Of a stretch of DNA of 9,622 nt, positions 1-8,434 are shown piece by piece; within the stretch, counting starts at the first letter, position 1; the number at the start of each line of letters is the position of its first letter. A program made the position numbers and the translations under genes. Origin of the DNA: Thermoleophilia bacterium (GTDB taxonomy: Bacteria > Actinomycetota > Thermoleophilia > RBG-16-64-13); assembly GCA_016929985.1 (NCBI GenBank), contig JAFGIH010000733.1, positions 1 to 9,622 of the forward strand. Direction: 5' to 3'. A model generated the notes under the pieces. The model searched no databases, had not been told where the DNA came from, and saw only the letters and a list, made by a program, of their open reading frames with translations.

Positions 1-800
1 CCCGGGCCGGCAGTGGAGAAGAAGTCCACCCGCGGTCCGCCGGGCCGAGCGACCAGCTCTACCCCCAACGCGGCGACGGTGGGATCGGCCAGGTTGAGCA
101 CGGCCACGTCTTCCGCCTGTTGATTGGCGAACAGGCTGGCCTTGCAGGCCAGGTAGCGTTCCATGGTGCCGTGCCGATCGAGGTGGTCGGGAGTGAGGTT
201 CAGGAAGATGCCTGTCGCCGGACGGAACGTGTGGATGTCTTCGAGTTGGAAGCTCGACACCTCCACCACGAGCTCCTCGTCCGGCGCGATGTCGCCGGCC
301 ACGGAGGTCACGGCCACCCCGATGTTGCCGAGCACTCGGGACGCTCTGCCGGCGCTCGTGAACAGGTGACCAAGAAGAGCGGTCGTGGTGGTCTTGCCAT
401 TCGTGCCGGTGATGGCGTCGAAGGGGTTGGGAAAGAGCACGTAGGCCAGTTCCAGCTCGCTCCAGACCGGAACGCCCCGTTGGCGCGCCTGTTCGACCGG
501 CGCCGCCTCTGCGGGGACACCCGGACTTTTGATGACGAGATCCGGCATCGGCCAGTCCGCCGCGAGAGTGTCCTCGGGCACGAACCGTACCCCGGCGCTC
601 CTCATACTCTCGAGACCGGGTAGCGACTCCGGACCCCGCCGGTCGCTCAGCACCACTTCGCGTCCCAGCCCGGCCACGGCGACGGCCGCACTCGTCCCGG
701 AGCGACTCGCCCCCAGAACAAGGACCCTCCGTACAGCATCGGGAAGTCCTGCCCTCCCGAGGGGTGCGGAAGACGACGGCGTGTCTCTCCGACCGGCCAC
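1..800 (-). CDS. murD: MurD, UDP-N-acetylmuramoylalanine--D-glutamate ligase, partial (3' end beyond window)
   Basis: This cytoplasmic ATP-dependent ligase adds D-glutamate to UDP-MurNAc-L-alanine, the second peptide step of peptidoglycan synthesis. The frame is open from a GTG at 800 to the window edge, giving about 266 residues without a stop or frameshift. Visible landmarks are an N-terminal Rossmann-like nucleotide-sugar domain starting VLVLGASRSG (about 26-35), the ATP-binding loop TGTNGKTTTT (131-140), EVSSFQLE (180-187), NLTPDHLDRH (201-210) and a lysine at 220 in the position of the family's carbamylated lysine. The C-terminal domain is outside the window. The start is supported by GAGGG at 810-806, five bases before the GTG and overlapping the mraY stop codon, which suggests translational coupling to mraY. 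About 25 residues precede the Rossmann strand, slightly longer than in E. coli MurD. No other in-frame ATG or GTG fits the full domain. Confidence 0.93.
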   Translation of the reverse strand, partial: MAGRRDTPSSSAPLGRAGLPDAVRRVLVLGASRSGTSAAVAVAGLGREVVLSDRRGPESLPGLESMRSAGVRFVPEDTLAADWPMPDLVIKSPGVPAEAAPVEQARQRGVPVWSELELAYVLFPNPFDAITGTNGKTTTTALLGHLFTSAGRASRVLGNIGVAVTSVAGDIAPDEELVVEVSSFQLEDIHTFRPATGIFLNLTPDHLDRHGTMERYLACKASLFANQQAEDVAVLNLADPTVAALGVELVARPGGPRVDFFSTAGP

Positions 801-808
801 ACTATCCC

Positions 809-1780
809 TCAGAGACGAGTGTTGCTCAGGTAGTAGAGCGCGAAGCCCGCCGCCCCCACGATGGCCGAGACGATCCAGAAGCGGACGATGATCTTGGTCT
901 CCGACCAGCCCTTGAGCTCGAAATGGTGGTGGATCGGCGCCATGAGAAAGACGCGGCGGTGGAAGATCTTGAAGCTCAGCACCTGGATGGTCACACTGAG
1001 AGCCTCGATCACGAACAGAAGCCCGATCAACAGGCTGAGCAACTCCATGTTGGTCGTGATGGCCATGCCCGCGAGAGCGGCGCCGATTGCCAGCGAGCCG
1101 GTGTCTCCCATGAAGACGGAGGCCGGGTGCGTGTTGTACCACAGGAAACCGACCGATGCTCCGGTCATGCACACGGCCAGGATGCCCAGATCGAGCTCGC
1201 CTTGGAGGAAGGCGATACCCGCATAGGCGAAGAGCGCGATGCCCCCGGTACCCGCGGCCAGCCCATCCAGGCCGTCGGTGAGGTTCACGGCGTGCGAGAA
1301 GCCCGCGATGAGCAGGAACGTGAAGGGGTAGTACAGCCACTTGATGTCAAGCCCCTCTCGTACGAAGGGCAGGCTGAGTCGCGTGTCGACCCCCCCGTAC
1401 TCCAAGGCCAGCCATACGGCCACACCCACCAGAGGCACCTGCAACAGCAGCTTGACCTTGCCGCTCAGACCCAACGAGCGCTGCCGCCACTGACTGATGA
1501 GATCGTCGGCGAATCCGATCATCCCGCACCCCGCCGCCAGGATGACCACCACCAGACTGGGCACGGTCTTGGTCGCGAAGATGAAGTAGGGAATGAGCGC
1601 CGCCACCAGTATCAGCACGCCCCCCATCGTCGGGGTGCCCTGCTTCGTGCTGTGACTCTGCGGCCCGAGTTCTCGGATGTTCTGCCCGATGCCGCGGCGG
1701 CTCAGCCAACGGATATACCGCGGTCCGGCCACCATGCCGATGACCAGCGCCACGAGCGCCGCTGAGAGCAGTTTCAGCAC
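809..1780 (-). CDS. mraY: MraY, phospho-N-acetylmuramoyl-pentapeptide-transferase
   Basis: This polytopic membrane enzyme transfers phospho-MurNAc-pentapeptide from UDP to undecaprenyl phosphate, making lipid I. With a GTG start at 1780 the protein has 323 residues, at the short end for the family. Motifs seen: KQGTPTMGG (46-54), FADD (90-93) with the paired metal/catalytic aspartates, NLTDGLDGLA (166-175), FMGDTGS (223-229) and APIHHHFE (281-288), spread among roughly ten hydrophobic segments. The reading frame stays open up to 1882, but that would overlap murF by about 100 bases and add a non-membrane, arginine-rich leader. The GTG at 1780 has AAGGAG at 1794-1789 with an 8-base spacer and begins just where the first membrane segment should. 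The GTG shares one base with the murF stop (TAGTG), a typical coupled junction. Substrate for MraY comes from the MurF encoded directly upstream. Confidence 0.96.
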   Translation of the reverse strand: MLKLLSAALVALVIGMVAGPRYIRWLSRRGIGQNIRELGPQSHSTKQGTPTMGGVLILVAALIPYFIFATKTVPSLVVVILAAGCGMIGFADDLISQWRQRSLGLSGKVKLLLQVPLVGVAVWLALEYGGVDTRLSLPFVREGLDIKWLYYPFTFLLIAGFSHAVNLTDGLDGLAAGTGGIALFAYAGIAFLQGELDLGILAVCMTGASVGFLWYNTHPASVFMGDTGSLAIGAALAGMAITTNMELLSLLIGLLFVIEALSVTIQVLSFKIFHRRVFLMAPIHHHFELKGWSETKIIVRFWIVSAIVGAAGFALYYLSNTRL

Positions 1781-3240
1781 TACCTCTTCTCCTTCGACTC
1801 GACTCCGGTCCCCGCTGCGGCGTCGGTGGCCGGACCCCACCGACCGGCCTCCGCCTCTTCGACGACCCGGCGCATCATGCACTCCAACCGCATGCTCCGG
1901 GATGCCTTGAAGAGCACCACATCGCCTCTCCGTAGACCGGCGATGATAGAAGATGTTTCATCGACCGACCCGACATGTCCTCTAGACCAACCGTCGCCGT
2001 GCTCACGCCTGCTCTCCCAGGCGGCGCCGAAACCGTCGACGATGCACCGCGCCAGCGTCCCCACACCCCACAGGGCCCGCACGCCGACCTCGGCCGCATA
2101 TGCGCCGACCTCGCGGTGATATCGCTCCGACTCTGGGCCGAGTTCCAGCATGTCTCCCAAGACCGCCACCGCACGGCTCCCGCTCTCCGCGGCGATCCGC
2201 ACCAGACTGTCGAGAGCCGCACGCATCGCGGCGGGGTTGGCGTTGTAGGTGTCGTCGATAACGCACAGGCCATCCAGCCTCAGAATGTCGCCCCGCCCCC
2301 CTGTGAACCGCACACTCGCGACCCCTTGGGCGCACTCCTTCACCGGCAGACCCGCCGCGTAGCAAGCCGCCGCGGCGGTCACCGCGTTGGCGACGGCATG
2401 ATCAGGGAGGCGCGAAGTCTCAATCTCAGCTTCACCTCCGGGCCACTGGAGGCGCAGAACGTGATCCTCACCTCCGGCGCGGGCCTCCACCCACCCGGTC
2501 ACCTCCGCATCCTTGCGCCGTTTGCTCACAGCCCACGTCACCAATCGTGACGTCGCCCCAGCCAAGAATGGCTGCAAAACAGCACAGTCTGCAGGCACCA
2601 CAGCCGCGCCACCCGGTCTCAGACCATAGGCAAGCTCAGCCTTTGCTTGAGCGATACCCTCGAGCGAGCCCAAAAGCTCAAGGTGTACTGGATGGATGTT
2701 GGTGATCACTCCGATATCGGGCTCTGCGACCGCAGCCAGGGCGGCGATCTGCCCCCTTCCCCTCATGCCCATCTCAACCACCACCGCCTCGGTACTGGGT
2801 TTGATGGCTAGGAGCGTGAGGGGCACGCCCACCTCATTGTTCTGGTTCGCCGCCGTCACCACAGTCCTGCGCACCCGGCCCACCATCACCCCCAGGAGGT
2901 CCTTGGTGCTGGTCTTGCCGGCGCTGCCGGTGATGGCGAACACCACAGCCCTCGACTTACGGCGCACTTCCCGGGCCAGAGCCCACAGGGCTGCTTGGGT
3001 GTCGTCCACCATGTACAGCGGCGCGCGGGCAGCCACGGCTCTCTCCACCACCGCCCCCGCTGCGCCCGCCTCGAAAGCCGCCTCGACAAAGTCATGGCCG
3101 TCGAACCGCTCACCCCGCAAAGCCACAAAGAGGTCCCCGGGACGGACCGTGCGACTGTCGATACTGACTCCCGGCACGGCAGAAGCCAAGGGCGCCCGGC
3201 CGAGTGCCCGCCCGGCCTCTGCGTCGGTGAGTGAGATCAT
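1780..3240 (-). CDS. murF: MurF, UDP-N-acetylmuramoyl-tripeptide--D-alanyl-D-alanine ligase
   Basis: MurF is the cytoplasmic ligase that attaches D-Ala-D-Ala to the UDP-MurNAc-tripeptide and so completes the pentapeptide precursor. It has 486 residues, somewhat longer than the roughly 450 of E. coli. Order of landmarks: N-terminal substrate domain with SIDSR and GDLFVALRGERFDGHDF (about 27-51), ATP loop ITGSAGKTSTK (103-113), NNEVGVP (134-140), EMGMRGRGQI (156-165), NIHPVHLE (181-188), DDTYNANPAAM (329-339), LGDMLELG (361-368) and KASRSMRLE (445-453). The last motif is often KGSRxMRLE, so an alanine replaces the usual glycine. The ATG at 3240 gives MISLT, matching the usual MurF beginning (MISVT in E. 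coli). It follows the murE stop by 5 nt. The last 25 residues past the usual end are hydrophilic and unremarkable. Confidence 0.96.
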   Translation of the reverse strand: MISLTDAEAGRALGRAPLASAVPGVSIDSRTVRPGDLFVALRGERFDGHDFVEAAFEAGAAGAVVERAVAARAPLYMVDDTQAALWALAREVRRKSRAVVFAITGSAGKTSTKDLLGVMVGRVRRTVVTAANQNNEVGVPLTLLAIKPSTEAVVVEMGMRGRGQIAALAAVAEPDIGVITNIHPVHLELLGSLEGIAQAKAELAYGLRPGGAAVVPADCAVLQPFLAGATSRLVTWAVSKRRKDAEVTGWVEARAGGEDHVLRLQWPGGEAEIETSRLPDHAVANAVTAAAACYAAGLPVKECAQGVASVRFTGGRGDILRLDGLCVIDDTYNANPAAMRAALDSLVRIAAESGSRAVAVLGDMLELGPESERYHREVGAYAAEVGVRALWGVGTLARCIVDGFGAAWESRREHGDGWSRGHVGSVDETSSIIAGLRRGDVVLFKASRSMRLECMMRRVVEEAEAGRWGPATDAAAGTGVESKEKR

Positions 3241-3245
3241 CCTCC

Positions 3246-4799
3246 TCAGCCTCTCAGCGCTTCGAGGGCCTCACGAGCCACCACCCTGTCATCGAAGGGC
3301 AGCGTCTCGTGTGCGAACTCCTGCCCCGATTCGTGGCCCTTCCCCAGGATCAGGACCACGTCGCCGCTCTCCGCCCCGGATACGGCCCGGCCGATGGCGG
3401 CGCGCCGGTCGGGTTCGATGCGCGCACCGTCCGGACGCTCGAGACCCACGGTGATGTCGGCGATGATGGCAAGCGGATCTTCGCTCCGCGGGTTGTCCGA
3501 CGTTATGATCACCACGTCGGCCGCCGCCTCGGCTTCGCGGCCCATGAGCGGACGTTTACCCCTGTCGCGATCGCCCCCGCACCCCAGCACCGCGATCAGC
3601 TTCCCGCGGGTGATGCCGCGAGCCGTCTGCAGCACGTTGCGTACTGAGTCGGGGGTGTGAGCATAGTCGACGAGCACGGTGAAGTCCTGCCCCCCATCAA
3701 TGGGCTCCATGCGGCCGGGAACGCCGGGGAACTCCCGCAGCGCCGCGAGCATCTGCTCGAGGTCGAGTCCCAGCCCCAACCCGATCCCCAAGGCGGTGAG
3801 TGCGTTAGCAACGTTGAAGGCGCCCACCAGCCGGGTCTCCACCTCCACGCGCAGCTCGCGATCTGCGCCGCCGACCTTACCCGATGCGGCCAGACGGCGC
3901 AGGGCCCGCCCGCGGACCACGAGGGTCCCCCGCGTCCTGCCACTCTCGAAGACGTGGTCACTCCACTCGAGGTCGACCGGGCCCCAACCGTGTTCCACAG
4001 GAGCTGCAGAGAAGGTCAGCACCCGCTCACCGGCACAGCGACACGCCAGCTGCCGCCCGGACGGATCGGCGAGGTTGATGACGGCCACGGGATCGTTCCG
4101 CGCGAACTCCTCGTCCAGGAACAGACGGCACTTGGCCGCGAAGTAGCTCTCCAGGCTCTTGTGATAGTCGAGATGATCCTGGGTGAGATTGGTGAAGGCC
4201 ACTGCCTTGAAGTCGATGCCTGAGGCCCTCCCCAGGTCGAGCGCGTGAGACGAGACCTCCATCACCACGGCCTTGTCCCCCGCCTGCACCATCTGCGCCA
4301 GATCACGCTGGATGTCGAGCGCCTCGGGGGTCGTCCGGCCCGCGGGAAGAACCTGGCCGCCGATCCGTCGCTCCACGGTGCCCATGAGGCCCGATCGAAG
4401 CCCGGCGTGGTCGAGGAAGTGGGCCGCGAGGAAGGCGGAGGTGGTCTTGCCGTTGGTGCCTGTGATGCCGGCGGTCAGGAGCCGGCTGCTCGGGTGCCCG
4501 TAGAAGCTCGCTGCCACGGACCCCATGACGGCTCGCACCGAGCCCACGACCACCTGCGGTACCGGCAGATCGAGCTCGCGCTCCACGCAGAGCGCGACGG
4601 CGCCTCTCGAGACGGCGTCAGGGGCGAAGTCGTGCCCGTCGCGAGCAAATCCGGAGACGCAGAAGAAGAGGCTGCCGGGACCGGCTTGATCGCTACGGTA
4701 ACAGAGTGCGGCGACGTCGACGTGGGCCGCGCCCGCCAGGCGCCAGCCCTCGACACCGGCGAAAATATCACTGAGTCTCACGGAGAACGATTCTATCAT
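3246..4799 (-). CDS. murE: MurE, UDP-N-acetylmuramoyl-L-alanyl-D-glutamate--diaminopimelate ligase
   Basis: MurE adds the third amino acid of the peptidoglycan stem peptide in the cytoplasm. The 517-residue product shows the three Mur-ligase domains: N-terminal UDP-binding domain, central ATPase with ITGTNGKTT (112-120), TTPEAL (156-161), EVSSHALDLGR (181-191), NLTQDHLDYH (204-213) and lysine 223 in AAKCRLF as the probable carbamylated residue, then a C-terminal domain with DYAHTPDS (378-385), GGDRDRGKRP (408-417), SDNPR (434-438) and GKGHE (486-490). DNPR is the signature of enzymes that accept diaminopimelate rather than lysine, so a DAP-type wall is predicted. No strong ribosome-binding site precedes the ATG at 4799 (only GGGG at 4812-4809). 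An in-frame GTG at 4781 gives VRLSDIF, which resembles the usual MurE start, and is an alternative. The 42-base gap to ftsI is the widest in the cluster. Confidence 0.95.
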   Translation of the reverse strand: MIESFSVRLSDIFAGVEGWRLAGAAHVDVAALCYRSDQAGPGSLFFCVSGFARDGHDFAPDAVSRGAVALCVERELDLPVPQVVVGSVRAVMGSVAASFYGHPSSRLLTAGITGTNGKTTSAFLAAHFLDHAGLRSGLMGTVERRIGGQVLPAGRTTPEALDIQRDLAQMVQAGDKAVVMEVSSHALDLGRASGIDFKAVAFTNLTQDHLDYHKSLESYFAAKCRLFLDEEFARNDPVAVINLADPSGRQLACRCAGERVLTFSAAPVEHGWGPVDLEWSDHVFESGRTRGTLVVRGRALRRLAASGKVGGADRELRVEVETRLVGAFNVANALTALGIGLGLGLDLEQMLAALREFPGVPGRMEPIDGGQDFTVLVDYAHTPDSVRNVLQTARGITRGKLIAVLGCGGDRDRGKRPLMGREAEAAADVVIITSDNPRSEDPLAIIADITVGLERPDGARIEPDRRAAIGRAVSGAESGDVVLILGKGHESGQEFAHETLPFDDRVVAREALEALRG

Positions 4800-4841
4800 C
4801 GTGCAGAGCCCCGAAACCGTGGTGCTGATCGACCCGAGAAC

Positions 4842-6512
4842 TCAGTCCGTCGCGTCCGGAGCCACGCCCAGACGTTTGAGAGCGAAGTCGGCTATCTCAG
4901 CGAAAGCCGGCGCGGCTACCGCCGAGCCATAGTGTTGGGTCGCCGGCTCATCCACGGTCACGAGAATCACCAGTCGCGGAGCGCCAACAGGGACCATGCC
5001 CACGAACGAGGCCACGAATTTGTCGTCGTAGTAGCCGCCTTCTTCCTTGACCTTCTGTGCCGTGCCGGTCTTGCCCGCCACCGAGTAGCCATCAACGGCG
5101 GCGAGACGTCCGGTTCCGTCTTCCACAGTCACGGTCAGCATCCTGCGAAGCTGAGCGGCCACCGTCTTGCTCACCACCTGCCGGATCCACGGCTTCGCCC
5201 TGCCCCGGGCCAGATGTGGCTGCACCATCATCCCGTCGTTGGCGATGGCCGCGTAGGCGGCGGCCAGCTGCAGCGGTGAGACGGCGATGCCCTGGCCCAT
5301 AGGCACGTTGGCGATCGTAGTGCCTGACCATTTCTCGGCCGGGAGCATCTGTCCGGCCGCCTCACTCGGGAAATCGATACCGAGCTTCTGAGTGAAACCG
5401 AACTTGAGGATCCTGTCTACCAGCTTGGACTTCCCCACGGCCATTCCCAGAGTCACCGCACCGACATTGGATGATTTGGACAGTATCTGGGTGACAGTGA
5501 GCTCGCGCATTTCGGGTGTGGTCTCGTCGTGGGCTTCGTGGACAACTCTGTCGTAGACGGTGATGGTCCTGCCCAGCCTGAAGACCGTGTCCGGCGTCAC
5601 TTCGCCCTCTTCAAGCGCCGCGGCCACCGAGACCATCTTGAAGGTCGATCCCGGCTCATACTGATCGGTGACGACCATGTTGCGACGGTCGCTCTCCACT
5701 ACCGATGACGCAGCGTAGTCGTTGGTGTCGAAGACGGGGGTGTTGGCCATGGCCAGGATCTCCCCAGTAGCCGGTTCGATGACTACGGCGCAGGCCTTCT
5801 TCGCCCCGAATTCCTCCACTGTATGGGCGAGCACTCTCTCGGTCTCGAATTGGATCTCTGCATCTATGGTCAGATGGAGCGGCTCGCCCGGCACGGCCTC
5901 CTTCATCGAGACCGTAGAGAGACGGTTGCCCTGGAGATCGCTCACCACCTGTGACTCCCCGGGTTCCCCGGAGAGCAGTGCGTCATACTGTAGCTCCAAC
6001 CCGGCCAGACCGGTGTACTCGTCACCGCCCACGAAACCCAGCAGCTGCGGGGCAAGCTCACCCTTGGGATACACGCGCTTCGACTCAGTGCAGACCCCGA
6101 TGCCCTCCAGTTCGAGCCCCTTCACCTTCGCGCCCGTCGCCTCGTCGATCCTGCGGACCAGGTAGCGGAAACTTGAGTTGCCGGACAGCTTTCCGAGCAA
6201 TTCGGTCTGCTCGAGTCCGAGTACGGGTGCGAGCTTGGCGGCCACCATCGCCTCGTCGGCGTCCTCGATCTGCTGGGGATTCGCATACACGCTGGCGGTG
6301 GCGCGCGAGATGGCAAGGATCTGGCCGTTTCGATCGTAGATGACCCCCCGGGGCGCTTCCAGAGTCACGGTGCGCACCGATTGGCCCTCGGCCTTCTCTT
6401 CGAGGGCTGGAGCCGCGATCACTTGAACATAGAAGGTCCGGCCCATCAGGGCCACCAAGAACAACACGGCGAGCCCCATGAACAGAGCGAGGCGCTTGTT
6501 CGTGCGGCTCAT
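4842..6512 (-). CDS. ftsI: FtsI-type class B penicillin-binding protein (septal peptidoglycan transpeptidase)
   Basis: This is a membrane-anchored D,D-transpeptidase that cross-links peptidoglycan, most likely at the division septum. Counting from the ATG at 6512 (556 residues): a short basic cytoplasmic tail, one membrane segment at about 8-26, the dimerisation-domain motif APRGVIYDRNG (53-63), and the transpeptidase motifs STFK with nucleophile serine 289, SSN (347-349) and KTGT (481-484). No PASTA domains follow, unlike sporulation-type SpoVD or PBP2x. An in-frame GTG at 6518 would overlap the ftsL stop (GTGA). I prefer ATG 6512 because GGCGG lies five bases before it, but the two starts differ by only two residues. 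Position next to an ftsL-like gene and in front of murE is the standard dcw arrangement and is the main reason to call it FtsI rather than an elongation PBP2. Confidence 0.94.
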   Translation of the reverse strand: MSRTNKRLALFMGLAVLFLVALMGRTFYVQVIAAPALEEKAEGQSVRTVTLEAPRGVIYDRNGQILAISRATASVYANPQQIEDADEAMVAAKLAPVLGLEQTELLGKLSGNSSFRYLVRRIDEATGAKVKGLELEGIGVCTESKRVYPKGELAPQLLGFVGGDEYTGLAGLELQYDALLSGEPGESQVVSDLQGNRLSTVSMKEAVPGEPLHLTIDAEIQFETERVLAHTVEEFGAKKACAVVIEPATGEILAMANTPVFDTNDYAASSVVESDRRNMVVTDQYEPGSTFKMVSVAAALEEGEVTPDTVFRLGRTITVYDRVVHEAHDETTPEMRELTVTQILSKSSNVGAVTLGMAVGKSKLVDRILKFGFTQKLGIDFPSEAAGQMLPAEKWSGTTIANVPMGQGIAVSPLQLAAAYAAIANDGMMVQPHLARGRAKPWIRQVVSKTVAAQLRRMLTVTVEDGTGRLAAVDGYSVAGKTGTAQKVKEEGGYYDDKFVASFVGMVPVGAPRLVILVTVDEPATQHYGSAVAAPAFAEIADFALKRLGVAPDATD

Positions 6513-6514
6513 GG

Positions 6515-7048
6515 TCACCGCCCGGCGACCGTCGTATCACCCTCCGTTGCTGCCACGCCGGTCTCCAGTTCGAAGTATCGGACAGACTGCGCAGGGCCGA
6601 GGCCGAGCCGGGCAGCCTGCTCGGATACCCTCTCAGAAGAGGCCAGCGCCGAGATCTGCGCCGAGAGAGCTGCTGTGTCCGCGGCCAAGGTCTTCTGCTG
6701 CATCTCCAGGCGGCCCACCTCGGTCTCCAGACCGGTGGCTGCGGAGTTGATGAGGACCGGGGCCACGATCGAAGCCCCCAGCAACACGGTAGCGAAAACC
6801 AGCGCGAGCATCACCATGCCCCAACGCGGCCTCCGCCGCACCGCGACCTTGAGTTCGGGCAGCGCCGGCCGGCTCTCGACTCGGCGCTCGCGTACGGGCG
6901 CGGGGACGCGGGCTGTGGCCTCGCGGCTGTAGTAGCGAGTGGAGCGCATGTGAGCCTCTACGCGGGCCGCGCTGCGCCTGGCGGCAGCCGACGGGGTGAG
7001 GTCACCCTCCCAGGCCTCGATCCAGTCCTTTCTCGCCGGTGCCGGCAT
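6515..7048 (-). CDS. ftsL: FtsL-like septum formation initiator (single-pass divisome protein)
   Basis: The 177-residue product has the architecture of FtsL/DivIC proteins: a cytoplasmic N-terminal part rich in arginine (1-76), one hydrophobic segment at about 77-101, then an extracytoplasmic region with heptad-like spacing (about 103-138) and the ending SSERVSEQAARLGL ... SVRYFEL (137-161), which resembles the C-terminal motif of FtsL and DivIC. In the divisome such proteins form a coiled-coil complex with FtsB/DivIC and activate FtsW/FtsI. Sequence similarity in this family is poor, so the name rests on topology and position between rsmH and ftsI. The ATG at 7048 shares a base with the rsmH stop (TGATG) and has AGGA seven bases upstream. 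A longer frame to 7201 exists but lies wholly inside rsmH. The cytoplasmic tail of about 76 residues is long for FtsL. Confidence 0.83.
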   Translation of the reverse strand: MPAPARKDWIEAWEGDLTPSAAARRSAARVEAHMRSTRYYSREATARVPAPVRERRVESRPALPELKVAVRRRPRWGMVMLALVFATVLLGASIVAPVLINSAATGLETEVGRLEMQQKTLAADTAALSAQISALASSERVSEQAARLGLGPAQSVRYFELETGVAATEGDTTVAGR

Positions 7049-8013
7049 CAGATCTTCCTGAGCGCCCGGAGCTTGGCGGAACTGGAGCGGGGGTTGTTCT
7101 GTAGCTCGCGCGGACCGGGAGTGATGACCTTGGAGGTCAATAACTCTCCCGTGGCCTTCCCACCGCAAACGCAGACCGGGAAACCCGGCGGGCACGTGCA
7201 CGCCTTCGCCTTGCCGACGAAGAATTCCTTGACTACGCGATCTTCGAGCGAATGGAAGCTGATGACCGCCATGACCCCCCCGGGCTCGAGAAGCGAGAAG
7301 GCCTCGGGCAGGGCGCGGCGCAGGCTGCGGAGCTCGTCATTGACCTCGATACGGAGCGCCTGGAAGATCCGACGCGCCGGATTGCCCGCCGCAAAACGCG
7401 CCGGCGTGGGAATGGCAGTCTTGATGGTGTCGACAAGCTCAGTAGTACGGGCGTACGGCGTGTTCGCCCGCCGGTTGACGACGGCGCGGGCGATGCGCCT
7501 CGAATACCGCTCCTCACCGTAGCGACCGAAAAGGGTGGTGAGCGCCTCCTCCGGCCAACTGTTCAAGATGTCGGCGGCCGTCACCGGCAAGGACGGATCC
7601 ATACGCATGTCAAGGGGAGCGTCATAACTGTACGAGAAGCCCCGGTCGGGCGTGTCGATCTGCATGCTGCTCACGCCCAGATCCATGTAGATGTGAGTGG
7701 CCTTGAACCCGTTCTCGATCAGTTCGACCAGTGTGTCGGCGAAGTTGCCCAAGAAGAAGCGCGAGCGGCAGCGCAGTTCAGCCCTCAGATCGAGATAGTA
7801 GTCCTCGGCCAGAGGGTCCTGATCGCAGGCGACCAGCACCCCGTACGGGCCCAGATCAGCCGCCACAGCCGCGGCGTGCCCCCCACCGCCGAACGTGCAG
7901 TCCACGACCCGGCTGTCGATACGCACATCGAGCAGATCAAGCAACTCCTGAGTCAAGACCGGAACGTGAGCCATGGCCATCTCCGTGACGAACGAGGCTG
8001 CCGCGCTACCCAT
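7048..8013 (-). CDS. rsmH: RsmH (MraW), 16S rRNA C1402 N4-methyltransferase
   Basis: RsmH methylates N4 of C1402 in the ribosomal decoding site, using S-adenosylmethionine. The 321-residue product is of normal length. Landmarks: HVPVL (16-20), the SAM-binding loop DCTFGGGGHA (38-47), ACDQDP (62-67), DLGVSS (111-116), RGFSYSYDAPLDMRMD (124-139), RYGEE (164-168), PARRIFQALRIEVN (212-225) and SFHSLEDR (252-259), followed by a pair of CxC motifs at 272-274 and 281-283 found in many family members. The ATG at 8013 overlaps the mraZ end by 8 nt and has GGAG at 8022-8019, five bases upstream. Another ATG at 7974 begins MAHVPVL, closer to the usual start, and has its own GGAG six bases upstream, so the first 13 residues may not be translated. 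Confidence 0.96.
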   Translation of the reverse strand: MGSAAASFVTEMAMAHVPVLTQELLDLLDVRIDSRVVDCTFGGGGHAAAVAADLGPYGVLVACDQDPLAEDYYLDLRAELRCRSRFFLGNFADTLVELIENGFKATHIYMDLGVSSMQIDTPDRGFSYSYDAPLDMRMDPSLPVTAADILNSWPEEALTTLFGRYGEERYSRRIARAVVNRRANTPYARTTELVDTIKTAIPTPARFAAGNPARRIFQALRIEVNDELRSLRRALPEAFSLLEPGGVMAVISFHSLEDRVVKEFFVGKAKACTCPPGFPVCVCGGKATGELLTSKVITPGPRELQNNPRSSSAKLRALRKI

Positions 8014-8428
8014 CCTTTCTCCGCCTTTCCGCTTTGCACTTCTCGTATTCCTCCGGGTCCCAGATCTCCAGGCGGTCCCTCACGCCAAGGATCTTCACCT
8101 TTCCCGACAGCTTGAGCTCCTTCGCCAATTGGGGCGGCAGAAGCAGGCGGCCCTGCCGGTCGGGTTCGACGAAGTACTTGTTGGCATAGGTGAGGCGCAC
8201 GAACCACTGGTCTTCGTCTTTCTCGGACGCGTCCCGGGGCTCGATGTGCTTGGCGTCGTACTCCTGCCATGCATCAGGGTGAAACACCGATATGCAGGGG
8301 TCTTTGTCGGGAAAGCGAACAAGTTCGGCGCCATGGGAGAAGTGCTCGCGATAACGCGAAGGAAGAGTCACCCGGCCCTTGGGATCGAGTGTGTGGTCGT
8401 AAAAGCCTGAGAGCAATGGGTATTGCAT
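8006..8428 (-). CDS. mraZ: MraZ, dcw-cluster transcription regulator
   Basis: MraZ is a DNA-binding protein of the AbrB/SpoVT fold. In E. coli it represses its own dcw operon by binding direct repeats in front of mraZ. The 140-residue product is of normal size and contains the two tandem half-barrel motifs: DPKGRVTLPSRYRE (15-28) and PDRQGRLLLPPQLAKEL (89-105). It ends in a charged tail. The ATG at 8428 gives the usual spacing of about 14 residues to the first motif, and no alternative in-frame start lies downstream before that motif. There is no Shine-Dalgarno sequence in front of the ATG; instead a -10 box ends 6 nt upstream, which points to a leaderless mRNA. The gene is the first of the cluster and overlaps rsmH. 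Confidence 0.95.
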   Translation of the reverse strand: MQYPLLSGFYDHTLDPKGRVTLPSRYREHFSHGAELVRFPDKDPCISVFHPDAWQEYDAKHIEPRDASEKDEDQWFVRLTYANKYFVEPDRQGRLLLPPQLAKELKLSGKVKILGVRDRLEIWDPEEYEKCKAERRRKDG

Positions 8429-8434
8429 GAATCG

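Noticed and set aside
764..1765. Open frame of 333 codons on the plus strand opposite mraY
   Set aside because: It is antisense to a clearly recognised mraY with all catalytic motifs; its product is a low-complexity string rich in D, E, H, Q and R, as expected from the complement of a GC-rich gene.
1781..1882. Upstream extension of mraY to an earlier in-frame start
   Set aside because: It would overlap murF by about 100 bases and add an arginine/glycine-rich leader; GTG 1780 has a strong, well-spaced ribosome-binding site and fits the family's N-terminus.
4245..5279. Open frame of 344 codons on the plus strand opposite murE/ftsI
   Set aside because: It crosses the end of one real gene and the start of the next on the other strand, shows no domain, and has the H/R/G-rich composition of an antisense frame.
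7049..7201. Upstream extension of ftsL by 51 codons
   Set aside because: It lies entirely inside the conserved end of rsmH; ATG 7048 has AGGA upstream and the TGATG coupled junction.
7252..8115. Open frame of 287 codons on the plus strand opposite rsmH
   Set aside because: Antisense to rsmH and part of mraZ, both with full motif sets; no recognisable protein features.
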